Source: Bacillota bacterium
Lineage (GTDB): Bacteria; Bacillota; Bacilli; Alicyclobacillales; SLC66
Direction of reading: 5' to 3'
DNA length: 32,219 nucleotides
Assembly (NCBI GenBank): GCA_021785975.1
Contig: JAJYOE010000016.1
Span: 1-32,219 of the forward strand
Below, piece by piece: positions 18,994 to 26,923 of the stretch. Position numbers and translations under genes: made by a program. A model generated the notes under the pieces. The model was not told the origin of the DNA, searched no databases, and saw nothing but the letters and a program-made list of their open reading frames with translations. Positions within the stretch are counted from its first letter, which is position 1; the number at the start of each line of letters is the position of its first letter.

Positions 18994-20124
18994 ATGGCAG
19001 AAACTCAATACTCTGCTGGACTAGAGGATGTTGTGGCCGCAACATCAGAAATATGTTTTATTGATGGCGATGAAGGAAGACTGGTTTATCGCGGATATGA
19101 TATTCACGATTTGGTAAATGGCGGCTGCACATTTGAAGAAGTCGTTTTTCTGCTCTGGAACGGTGAGTTACCAACCCAGGCACAACTAAAAGAGTTCAAT
19201 GAGACAATTCGTTCCGAGCGAGCGCTCAATCCAAAAGTATTGACAGCGCTGAAAACATTGCCGGCATCAGGCAACGCGATGGAAATGCTGCGCACCCTGG
19301 TGTCAGTTGCAGGTCTCTACGACGAGGAAGATTCGGACAACTCATACGAAGCCAGCGTTCGTAAAGCGACACGCTTAGTCGCTCAACTTCCCACCATGGT
19401 GGCTGCGATCGAACGCTTCAAAAACGGACAGGAACCCATTGCCCCGCATGCGACATTAAATCTTGCTGGTAACTTTATTTATATGCTGACCGGTCAGGAA
19501 CCGGATGATTTTACGAATCGCTCTTTTGAAATCGCACTCATTTTGCATGCTGATCATGAGTTAAACGCTTCCACGTTCTCAGCCCGTGTGACAGCGGGTA
19601 CGCTTTCTGATATCTATTCGGCGATCACATCCGCAGTTGGCACGTTGAAAGGGCCACTTCATGGCGGTGCTAACGAGCAGGTCATGTTGATGCTAAAAGA
19701 AATCGGCCCGATTGAAAACGCGGAAAGCTGGATTCGAAACGCACTGGAAAGCAAGCGCAAAATCATGGGCTTTGGCCATCGCGTGTATCACACCGAAGAC
19801 CCTAGAGCTACCCATCTTCGCAAAATGTCCAAGGAAATGGGAGAGCGCCATGGAGACACTACATATTACGAGATCTCCCAAGTGGTGGAAAAAGTAGTCA
19901 AAGAATTGAAGCACCTCAACCCTAATGTTGATTTTTATTCCGCATCGACGTATTACATGATGGGATTCCCCATTCATTTGTTTACTCCTATTTTTGCGGT
20001 CAGCAGAATTTCTGGATGGACAGCGCACGTACTTGAACAATATCGCAACAATCGACTGATTCGTCCACGCGCTGAGTATGAAGGCATTAAGCGTCGTGCC
20101 TATGTGCCTCTGTCAGAGCGCTAG
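18994..20124 (+). CDS. Citrate synthase (citrate/2-methylcitrate synthase family)
   Basis: ICFIDGDEGRLVYRGYDIHDL, LILHADHELNASTFSARVTAGT, GPLHGGANEQVM, GFGHRVYHTEDPRATHLR, FYSASTYYMMGFP. Confidence 0.95.
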   Translation: MAETQYSAGLEDVVAATSEICFIDGDEGRLVYRGYDIHDLVNGGCTFEEVVFLLWNGELPTQAQLKEFNETIRSERALNPKVLTALKTLPASGNAMEMLRTLVSVAGLYDEEDSDNSYEASVRKATRLVAQLPTMVAAIERFKNGQEPIAPHATLNLAGNFIYMLTGQEPDDFTNRSFEIALILHADHELNASTFSARVTAGTLSDIYSAITSAVGTLKGPLHGGANEQVMLMLKEIGPIENAESWIRNALESKRKIMGFGHRVYHTEDPRATHLRKMSKEMGERHGDTTYYEISQVVEKVVKELKHLNPNVDFYSASTYYMMGFPIHLFTPIFAVSRISGWTAHVLEQYRNNRLIRPRAEYEGIKRRAYVPLSER

Positions 20125-20144
20125 GTAAAAGTTTCAAGCGTATA

Positions 20145-20180
20145 CTCCTTCGTTCGGGGAATGCTAGTACCACGAAGGAG
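20145..20180 (+). promoter_or_regulatory. SD-masking inverted repeat upstream of the SASP gene
   Basis: CTCCTTCGT (20145-20153) is perfectly complementary to ACGAAGGAG (20172-20180), which contains the SD AAGGAGG. Confidence 0.5.
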
Positions 20181-20189
20181 GTGGTAAGC

Positions 20190-20405
20190 GTGGCGCAAGG
20201 ACAAAAAACCAACACGCTGTTAGTAAAAAGTGCAAGTCGTGCACTTGATCAATTGAAGTACGAAGTGGCAGGCGAACTTGGGATTCAAACTCCGCAAGAC
20301 GGTTACTGGGGTACAATGACAACTCGTGATACTGGCGCTATTGGAGGTCATATCACTCGTAAACTGGTGGCACTTGCAGAGCAACAACTGGCCGGTCACC
20401 AATAA
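20190..20405 (+). CDS. Small acid-soluble spore protein, alpha/beta type (GTG start)
   Basis: ALDQLKYEVAGELGI...GYWGTMTTRDTGAIGGHITRKLVALAEQQL is the typical alpha/beta SASP core; start GTG 20190 has SD AAGGAGG 8 nt upstream (ORF track starts at 20181). Confidence 0.93.
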   Translation: MAQGQKTNTLLVKSASRALDQLKYEVAGELGIQTPQDGYWGTMTTRDTGAIGGHITRKLVALAEQQLAGHQ

Positions 20406-20423
20406 ATTGCTATCATAGTAAAG

Positions 20424-20458
20424 AAGGGCTGCCCTCACTCTGAGTGGCAGCCCTTGTT
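20424..20458. terminator. Intrinsic terminator after SASP, convergent with the CBS gene
   Basis: AAGGGCTGCC...GGCAGCCCTT 10-bp stem with inner CTCA/TGAG, then TTGTTATT. Confidence 0.8.
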
Positions 20459-20460
20459 AT

Positions 20461-20886
20461 TCAATGAATTCGCGATTGTTCGGAGATTCCGCTCAGCGCG
20501 TCCCCTGCTTCGTTCACGTGGATGTCGACTACCGCAAGATCACCCAGCGCGCAAATTCCTACCAGATTGCCATTCTCAACCACAGGAAGGCGCCGTATTT
20601 GTTCAGATGACATCAGGTCAGCTGCTTCATGGGCATCAGTATCAGGTGATACTGTCACCGGATTTTTTGTCATGCAGTCCTCTGATTTTGTGGTATTTGG
20701 ATCAAGCCCCAATGCGATACAGCGAATGACGATGTCGCGGTCAGTGATCATTCCGACGAGACGGTGGTTATCAACCACCGGAATGGAACCGACATCGCTT
20801 GTTTTCATGTGTTTTGCCACTTCCATCACTGAAGATGTGGGTGTGCAGGTAATGATGTCGGTGGTCATCAGTTCCCTGATTTTCAT
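20461..20886 (-). CDS. Tandem CBS-domain protein
   Basis: MKIRELMTTDIITCTPTSSVMEVAKHMKTSDVGSIPVVDNHRLVGMITDRDIVIR and a second copy DCMTKNPVTVSPDTDAHEAADLMSSEQIRRLPVVENGNLVGICALGDLA. Confidence 0.93.
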   Translation of the reverse strand: MKIRELMTTDIITCTPTSSVMEVAKHMKTSDVGSIPVVDNHRLVGMITDRDIVIRCIALGLDPNTTKSEDCMTKNPVTVSPDTDAHEAADLMSSEQIRRLPVVENGNLVGICALGDLAVVDIHVNEAGDALSGISEQSRIH

Positions 20887-20922
20887 AAAACTCCTCCTTT
20901 AAATGCGAGTAAAGTACAGGAG

Positions 20923-21309
20923 TTAGTTTGTGTCTTCTTTCTTTGATTTAGCCGACAGAAACCCCCAAAAACTGTTAAATAAGCCGTAAAAGGCCCAGAG
21001 TCCGGTTAGCAGGTGAAGTGCATTGTCCATTGGCAATGGCGCTGGGGTAAACAGGTCAGATTGTAGTGTGCCAGCCAGTCCCCAGGCAAGCAGTCCAGCT
21101 CCAAGCAGGAGGTTGTACACCATCAGTCCTGTGGCATCCGCTTTATGCGCCATGGTCAGTCCTGTCAAACCAATCATCAAATAAATCAACACTGTTAAGA
21201 TGGGGAGTGTCAATGCATAAAAGAGGTGCCTTTCAAAAATACCCGCGATGGCGAGCAACAGATAAATCCATCCAGTCAGTCGTGTGTATAAGACATACGC
21301 TTTCATCAT
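20923..21309 (-). CDS. Small integral membrane protein (DUF4383-like)
   Basis: About four hydrophobic segments; LTGWIYLLLAIAGIFERHL...NALHLLTGLWAFYGLF. Start ATG 21309 or 21306 preferred over the ORF start at 21354. Confidence 0.65.
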   Translation of the reverse strand: MMKAYVLYTRLTGWIYLLLAIAGIFERHLFYALTLPILTVLIYLMIGLTGLTMAHKADATGLMVYNLLLGAGLLAWGLAGTLQSDLFTPAPLPMDNALHLLTGLWAFYGLFNSFWGFLSAKSKKEDTN

Positions 21310-21400
21310 GATCACCGTCCACTTTTTATCGAATGTATGGGACAAGTGCTGCACATATGCCTATCCTTTCACGGGAACATTAAATTAAGGAGGGGTGATC

Positions 21401-21610
21401 ATGGTTGAAAAAGACGCGCCTTGGCGGCAAGCTGAGAAGATCCATCCTTGGACTCGGGAAACTGATCCCAGTTCCCTTGCAGGGGATGAATGGGTAGATA
21501 AAGGGGATCCTGGAGTAGAAAAAGCGGTAAAAGAGGAAGATGTCAAAGCACATCCCCATCGTCCGGTGATGGAGCGCTTCATGCATCCCCAGCACGATGT
21601 GGAAAGCTGA
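21401..21610 (+). CDS. Small hydrophilic hypothetical protein (about 69 aa)
   Basis: SD AAGGAGG 6 nt before ATG 21401; own terminator directly downstream. Confidence 0.65.
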   Translation: MVEKDAPWRQAEKIHPWTRETDPSSLAGDEWVDKGDPGVEKAVKEEDVKAHPHRPVMERFMHPQHDVES

Positions 21611-21618
21611 ACCAGCAG

Positions 21619-21646
21619 AGGCGGAACAGAAATGTTCCGCCTTTAC
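21619..21646 (+). terminator. Intrinsic terminator
   Basis: AGGCGGAACA-GAAA-TGTTCCGCCT-TT perfect 10-bp stem with GAAA tetraloop. Confidence 0.75.
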
Positions 21647-21706
21647 AATATGTGAAAAATCATATTTAATGTTATTTGGCTCATTATTCGTGGAGGAATT
21701 TCGCGC

Positions 21707-22762
21707 ATGAACTGGAAAGTGACCGTTTTGGTGATTTTATCTTTTTTGGTCTCGTCATGTGGAATTCCGGCTACCACTTCGCAGGGAGCAGTAACTGCTA
21801 AATCAAAAATGATGCAATTGACTGGAACCGGATCCACGTTCGTTGATCCATTGCTAAGTGTCATTTTTTCTGAATATTACCAGGCCACTTCAACCGAAGT
21901 GAATTACCAGCCGATCAGCAGTGGCGGTGGAATTGGCCAAATTATCGCGAAAACAGTTAATTTTGGCGTCACAGATGTGCCGTTTAACCATGTGGAAATG
22001 GTAAGCGCTGTGCAATCTGGCGGACCGATCGAGGAAATGCCGATTACTCTTGGTGCTGAGGCGATTGTTTACCACTTGCCGCAGGTAAGTACCCCACTTC
22101 AGCTCGACGGGCAGTTGATCACCGATATTTTCCTGGGAAAAATACATAGGTGGAATAACGCTTCTATCGCGCGCCTGAATCCTGATGTGAAACTTCCCAA
22201 TTTGCCGATTCGAGTCATATACCGTGCTGATGCCTCAGGGACCACTTACCAATTTACAGATTACTTGAGCCATATCAGTCCCGTTTGGAAAAGCGATGTA
22301 GGCGTCGGTAAAGCGGTCTCATGGCCTGTTGGAATTGGCGGCAAAGGCAATGCCGGTGTGGCCATGGCAGTGAGGTCGATTCCAGGAGCGATCAGTTATT
22401 TGGAGTTTTCATTTGCCAAGAGTTCGCATCTGCAATTTTCATGGATAAAAAACCGTTCTGGCAAATTTGTGGGCCCGAATTTTTCGAGTATCACTGCAGC
22501 TGCCAACCAATCTAACATAATCACTCCAGAAAATTTCTCAATTGTAAATGCCCCGGGGAGAAATTCTTACCCGATTTGCGCCTATTCCTGGGTGGCTTTT
22601 TATCGCATACAACAAAGTCCTATCATCAAATCAGAATTGAATCAAATGCTTCGCTGGCTTGTTACTAAAGGTCAAACCTACGCCAGGCAACTTGGCTACG
22701 TGCCACTTCCAAAGCGTATTCGCCAAACGGATTTGTCTTTATTAAGGGGAAATTGGGAATGA
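21707..22762 (+). CDS. pstS: Phosphate ABC transporter substrate-binding lipoprotein
   Basis: Lipobox-like VSSCG; TGTGSTFVDPLLSVIFSEY, ISSGGGIGQIIAKTVNFGVTDVPF, YRADASGTTYQFTDYLS, GKGNAGVAMAVRSIPGAISYLEF. Confidence 0.94.
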   Translation: MNWKVTVLVILSFLVSSCGIPATTSQGAVTAKSKMMQLTGTGSTFVDPLLSVIFSEYYQATSTEVNYQPISSGGGIGQIIAKTVNFGVTDVPFNHVEMVSAVQSGGPIEEMPITLGAEAIVYHLPQVSTPLQLDGQLITDIFLGKIHRWNNASIARLNPDVKLPNLPIRVIYRADASGTTYQFTDYLSHISPVWKSDVGVGKAVSWPVGIGGKGNAGVAMAVRSIPGAISYLEFSFAKSSHLQFSWIKNRSGKFVGPNFSSITAAANQSNIITPENFSIVNAPGRNSYPICAYSWVAFYRIQQSPIIKSELNQMLRWLVTKGQTYARQLGYVPLPKRIRQTDLSLLRGNWE

Positions 22763-23685
22763 ACAAATTTCGCAAGCATGATTCGGACCGCCTGTTTGCA
22801 GGTGCCTTGTTGTCGTTTGCACTGATACTTGTACTGTTTATTTTTGTCATCATCAGCGTGCTGATTGAGCGTTCATGGAAATCCATCACTACTTTCGGCT
22901 TTTCTTTCCTGACCGGACAAACCTGGAATCCGCTTCGTCATATGTATGGATCCCTACCGTTTTTGTACGGGACCTTGATCAGTTCATTGATCGGGTTGGT
23001 TTTGGCCACTGTGGTGGGTGGCGGAACAGCAATCCTTCTCACGCAATTCAATCACCTTCGGTTCGTGAAACTTGCAACCTTTTTGCTCGATGTGTTAGCG
23101 ACAATCCCCAGTGTGGTATATGGATTGTGGGGATTATTTGTTTTGGTGCCATGGCTGCGAAATACGGGGGAGCCGTTCCTTAAAGCAACGCTTGGCTTTG
23201 TTCCTTTATTTAGCGGTCAGGTTTGGGGAGTGGGACTTCTCGCAGCAGGACTTATTTTAGGCATCATGATGTTGCCTACCATCATTTCAGTGGTGCGAAA
23301 ATTGATGGATCAAGTGCCTCAAGAATTGCAGGATGGCGCTATTGCGCTTGGAGCCACCAGAACGGAAAAGGTGAGAATGGTCGTATTGCCCTATGCGAGG
23401 GTGGGAATTCTCGGTGCTGTGTTTTTAAGTTTTGGCAGGGCGCTTGGAGAGACCATTGCAGTGACAATGGTGATCGGCAATAGCCCGACCATATCATCCT
23501 CTCTTTTCCAGCCGGGAGATTCTCTGGCCAGTGTTCTCGTTACCCAGTTTTTAGAGGCTAGTACTCATTTATACCTCTCCTCTTTATACGAGATTGGTCT
23601 CGTTCTCCTTATCGTGGCTGTGCTTTTCCATAGCGTATCTAAATTTTTGGTGTGGCGCGTCTCTGAACGTGCGAGGATCGCATGA
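22759..23685 (+). CDS. pstC: Phosphate ABC transporter permease
   Basis: PstC motifs (FGFSFLTGQTWNP, LPFLYGTLISSLIGLVLAT, IPSVVYGLWGLFVLVPWL, GATRTEKVRMVVLPYARVGI); ATGA overlap with pstS. Confidence 0.94.
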   Translation: MNKFRKHDSDRLFAGALLSFALILVLFIFVIISVLIERSWKSITTFGFSFLTGQTWNPLRHMYGSLPFLYGTLISSLIGLVLATVVGGGTAILLTQFNHLRFVKLATFLLDVLATIPSVVYGLWGLFVLVPWLRNTGEPFLKATLGFVPLFSGQVWGVGLLAAGLILGIMMLPTIISVVRKLMDQVPQELQDGAIALGATRTEKVRMVVLPYARVGILGAVFLSFGRALGETIAVTMVIGNSPTISSSLFQPGDSLASVLVTQFLEASTHLYLSSLYEIGLVLLIVAVLFHSVSKFLVWRVSERARIA

Positions 23686-24494
23686 AAGAAGAACTTTTCA
23701 TTCGTGCCATTAAAAAAAGGAAACGAAGAGACCAGTGGTTTTTTGTATTTTTGTTAGTGATGGGTTTTTTCTCGTTGTTTCCGCTGTTTAGTGTGCTGTA
23801 CTATGTGGTGAGTAAAGGCTGGCCGGGTTTGTTTGCTGCCAATGATTTGATATCGGTATTTGGGACGCTGGAAATGACGCTGTTCGCATTGCTTTTTGCT
23901 GCTCCGCTCGGGATTGGTTTGGGTTTTTACTTGTATGAAACCAGAGGGACCAGGACGGTGACAGTGATCAGGTTTATCGCAGAATTGCTGGCTGGCATGC
24001 CATCCATTCTTGTCGGCATGGTGGTATATGCGATCGTTGTTATTTCTACAGGAACATTTTCACTGTTTGCAGGAAGCGTATCGCTGGCAGTTTTCGTGCT
24101 TCCTTTTCTGGCAAGAGAGACAGAGGATCGATTGATTGCTTCCACCTCAACACTTAAAGAAGGAGCGCTCGCGCTTGGTGCGAGTAATTCACGCGCGCTA
24201 TTGCAAATGGTATTACCAGTGATGAAAAGGCCGCTCTTGGTCGCCGTTTTGCTCGGTGTGATTCGCGCGATGGGGGAGACAGCTCCGCTTATTTTTACCT
24301 CGCTTGGCAATAACTTTTGGCCTGCTGGAGTGTTTTCCCCTGCTTCGACGTTATCGTTGCAGATTTATTTTGACGCGTTGTCTCCTTATACAGGCGTGCA
24401 GGCGCAAGCGTGGGCTGGCGCGCTGATCCTCATCGCGATGATCATGATTCTGTTTTTGGTGGCCAGGTGGATTTCAAAGGGAGAAAGCAAATAG
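23682..24494 (+). CDS. pstA: Phosphate ABC transporter permease
   Basis: PstA motifs (GIGLGFYLYE, LLAGMPSILVGMVVYAIVV, LKEGALALGASNSRALLQMVLPVMKRPLLVAVLLGVIRAMGETAPLIFTS); ATGA overlap with pstC. Confidence 0.94.
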   Translation: MKEELFIRAIKKRKRRDQWFFVFLLVMGFFSLFPLFSVLYYVVSKGWPGLFAANDLISVFGTLEMTLFALLFAAPLGIGLGFYLYETRGTRTVTVIRFIAELLAGMPSILVGMVVYAIVVISTGTFSLFAGSVSLAVFVLPFLARETEDRLIASTSTLKEGALALGASNSRALLQMVLPVMKRPLLVAVLLGVIRAMGETAPLIFTSLGNNFWPAGVFSPASTLSLQIYFDALSPYTGVQAQAWAGALILIAMIMILFLVARWISKGESK

Positions 24495-24502
24495 GGGGCC
24501 AT

Positions 24503-25255
24503 ATGGGAAAATCGTTGATTGTAGAAACGCTTTCTGCATTTTACGGGAAACAACAAATTCTTCGCCATGTCTCTATGACGATGCCTGAGCATCAGGTAAC
24601 TACCATCATTGGGCCTTCTGGCAGTGGGAAGACCACTTTTGTCAGGTGCCTCAACCGCTTGCACGAAACTACTCCCAATGCGCACATGGAAGGGAGTGTG
24701 TGGCTCGATCATCAGAATCTGTACGAGTTGGATCCCATCATCGTTCGTCGAAAAGTTGGAATGGTATTTCAAGCACCTAATCCATTTCCGACAAAAACCG
24801 TTTATGAAAATGTGGCTGCGGGGTTACGCCTGAACGGCATACGAAATAAAAGTATTATTTCTGAACAGGTGGAAAAATCTTTGCAACTGTCATCGCTTTG
24901 GAACGAAGTGAAAAATAGTTTGCACCAACCCGTTTGGAATTTAACTCGCGGTCAGCAGCAACGCCTATGCATCGCTAGGGCGCTTGCCATAGAACCGTCT
25001 GTGTTAATTCTAGATGAACCGTCTTCCACGCTGGACCCCTTGTCCGCACTTAAAATTGAGGAGTTGGTAGAAGATCTGAAATCCAGTTACACCATTGTAC
25101 TGGTCACTCACAACATGCAACAGGCTGCTCGTGTGGCAGATTTGACCGCGCTCTTTTTGGAAGGCGAACTTGTTGAACAGGGGTCCCCCGCAGATCTTTT
25201 TACCCGCCCGCGGGATAAACGGACGGAGGATTATTTGACAGGTCGTTTCGGATAA
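24503..25255 (+). CDS. pstB: Phosphate ABC transporter ATPase
   Basis: IIGPSGSGKTTFVRCLNRLHE, VGMVFQAPNPFP.KTVYENVAAGLRLNG, QQQRLCIARALAIEPSVLILDEPSSTLDP; start ATG 24503 (ORF track starts at 24410). Confidence 0.93.
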   Translation: MGKSLIVETLSAFYGKQQILRHVSMTMPEHQVTTIIGPSGSGKTTFVRCLNRLHETTPNAHMEGSVWLDHQNLYELDPIIVRRKVGMVFQAPNPFPTKTVYENVAAGLRLNGIRNKSIISEQVEKSLQLSSLWNEVKNSLHQPVWNLTRGQQQRLCIARALAIEPSVLILDEPSSTLDPLSALKIEELVEDLKSSYTIVLVTHNMQQAARVADLTALFLEGELVEQGSPADLFTRPRDKRTEDYLTGRFG

Positions 25256-26259
25256 ATGATGATCTGCGGGTTTCGCTCCCAACGCCTCAGCAATGGATAG
25301 GGATCAAATGCCCATTCTCTTGATCCTGTGTCGCGATAGACGCCAAAGTGCAGATGAGGAGGAAATTTTCCAGAGGTACCTGGTTTTCCGTACCCGCTGC
25401 TTCCGACATACCCGATGACCTGCCCGGGCTGAACGATTGTACCTTGCTTGATTCCCTTAGCATAAGAAGACATATGCGCATAGTAATAGTAATAATTGTC
25501 GGCAGACCTGATTCCGATCCGCCATCCTCCCAATCGATTCCACCCAATCAATTCTACGTATCCATAACACACGCTGAGCACAGGAGTCCCATATCCCGCA
25601 AACATATCGGTACCTTCATGCATTCGTCGTCCACCATAACTTCGACCTTGACCCCAAGTGTCGTTATACGCCACGCTAAATCGTTTGGATAAGGGAAATA
25701 CCCGGTCTGTCAATTTGCCAGAGTTGAATTTCTTATATACGTTAGCCAGCGCCATGATGCGATCGACAGACGATTCATGCTGATAATAATCCCAAAGAAT
25801 TTCAGATGGATCAAATTCATTGGCACCGCTCTGTGAAAGCCAACTGGCGATTGCGGCTACCCTGTCGTACGGATCGTCCTGTGATGCTTTTCCATCTCCA
25901 TCCCCGTCTTTACCGTAGCCTTGAAAAAACAGGATGCGACTGGCATTGGTATCGTCTTGCACTGGATTGCCCAATCCTTGCCATAGCCATGGTGAAAAGC
26001 GAAACCCTGATTGGGTGAACGGTTCCTTCGCGGTTCGCTTGATGCCTGCCGGTGGTAAGGTGGATGCGCCGTATGCATCCAGTGCGATCAGGATGGTCCA
26101 AGGCACTCCCTGCGCTTTTTGTGCCCTGAGATACCAGTCCGGGACATGCGCAGGCTTATCAGTTGCCGTTTGCGCCTGAATTTGCGGACTGGCAGCACTG
26201 ATAACGCTGAAAGACATGAAAACGATAAGCGGGATTGCGATGCTTTTTTTTAGTGCCAA
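25231..26259 (-). CDS. Secreted M23-family metallopeptidase (LytH-like architecture)
   Basis: Signal peptide, M23 motifs HEGTDMFA and HLHFG; EF-hand-like DGDGDGKASQDD; TTG start 26259 with SD GGGGGGAAG (ORF track starts at 26283). Confidence 0.88.
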   Translation of the reverse strand: MALKKSIAIPLIVFMSFSVISAASPQIQAQTATDKPAHVPDWYLRAQKAQGVPWTILIALDAYGASTLPPAGIKRTAKEPFTQSGFRFSPWLWQGLGNPVQDDTNASRILFFQGYGKDGDGDGKASQDDPYDRVAAIASWLSQSGANEFDPSEILWDYYQHESSVDRIMALANVYKKFNSGKLTDRVFPLSKRFSVAYNDTWGQGRSYGGRRMHEGTDMFAGYGTPVLSVCYGYVELIGWNRLGGWRIGIRSADNYYYYYAHMSSYAKGIKQGTIVQPGQVIGYVGSSGYGKPGTSGKFPPHLHFGVYRDTGSREWAFDPYPLLRRWERNPQIIIYPKRPVK

Positions 26260-26415
26260 GAGACTTCCCCCCTGAATGATCATCTATCTGTAGTTTGTGC
26301 GATCAAACACAAATCAGACGTGACAAGATTTTCTTCCAGAGGATGGTCGGTATATCAGCTGAAAGGGCGGGAAATATAGCTTTGAAATCTAAACGAACAA
26401 GATGGAGGGAAAAAA

Positions 26416-26859
26416 ATGCAGCAACAAACATGGCAGATCCAACAGCAACTCCAAAGAATTCAGCAACTTAGCGCAGAGGCAGGTCAAATTAACCAGCAAG
26501 TGGTGCAAGAATTGCAGCATGTGAATCAGCAAGTGGCGCAATTGACTTCTATAAATGTAGCGAATACCATGCAATACCAACAGCAAACACAGGGCGGCTA
26601 TTACGGTTCTCCCGGTACCACCGCATTAAATAGCGTGATGCAGGCTGACAGACAAGCCATCGTTCAGGAAAACTCCCCCAGCTATCGCAATTACAATACG
26701 CAAACTCCGCAGTACTCACCGATGCAAAGTGTGAATTACAGCGCTTCAGCTTCTTCAGGCAGCAGTGCTCCGATTCAATCGGTGATGATGGCAGATCAAC
26801 AGTCGAGTACGTCCAGTTATCGTCCGCAATATGGCAGTTATTCCTCAACGATGATGTAA
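26416..26859 (+). CDS. Q/S/Y-rich low-complexity protein, possible spore-coat-associated
   Basis: SD GGAGGG 6 nt before ATG; N-terminal Q-rich coiled-coil-like part, C-terminal S/Y/Q-rich part; strong terminator downstream. Confidence 0.75.
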   Translation: MQQQTWQIQQQLQRIQQLSAEAGQINQQVVQELQHVNQQVAQLTSINVANTMQYQQQTQGGYYGSPGTTALNSVMQADRQAIVQENSPSYRNYNTQTPQYSPMQSVNYSASASSGSSAPIQSVMMADQQSSTSSYRPQYGSYSSTMM

Positions 26860-26867
26860 TTGCACAC

Positions 26868-26915
26868 AAAAAAAGGCTGTCCCTGATCTTTCCATTCAGG
26901 GACAGCCGTTATTTT
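26868..26915. terminator. Bidirectional intrinsic terminator
   Basis: GGCTGTCCCTGA-N9-TCAGGGACAGCC perfect 12-bp stem, A tract before and GTTATTTT after; between convergent genes. Confidence 0.88.
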
Positions 26916-26923
26916 GCTGAAGG

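Noticed and set aside
20522-20902. 126-aa plus-strand ORF opposite the CBS-domain gene
   Set aside because: Shadow ORF antisense to a clear tandem-CBS protein.
26289-26315. Inverted repeat TTTGTG-N8-CACAAA between the M23 and Q-rich genes
   Set aside because: Short and A/T-rich with overlapping alternative pairings; not enough to call an operator without conservation data.
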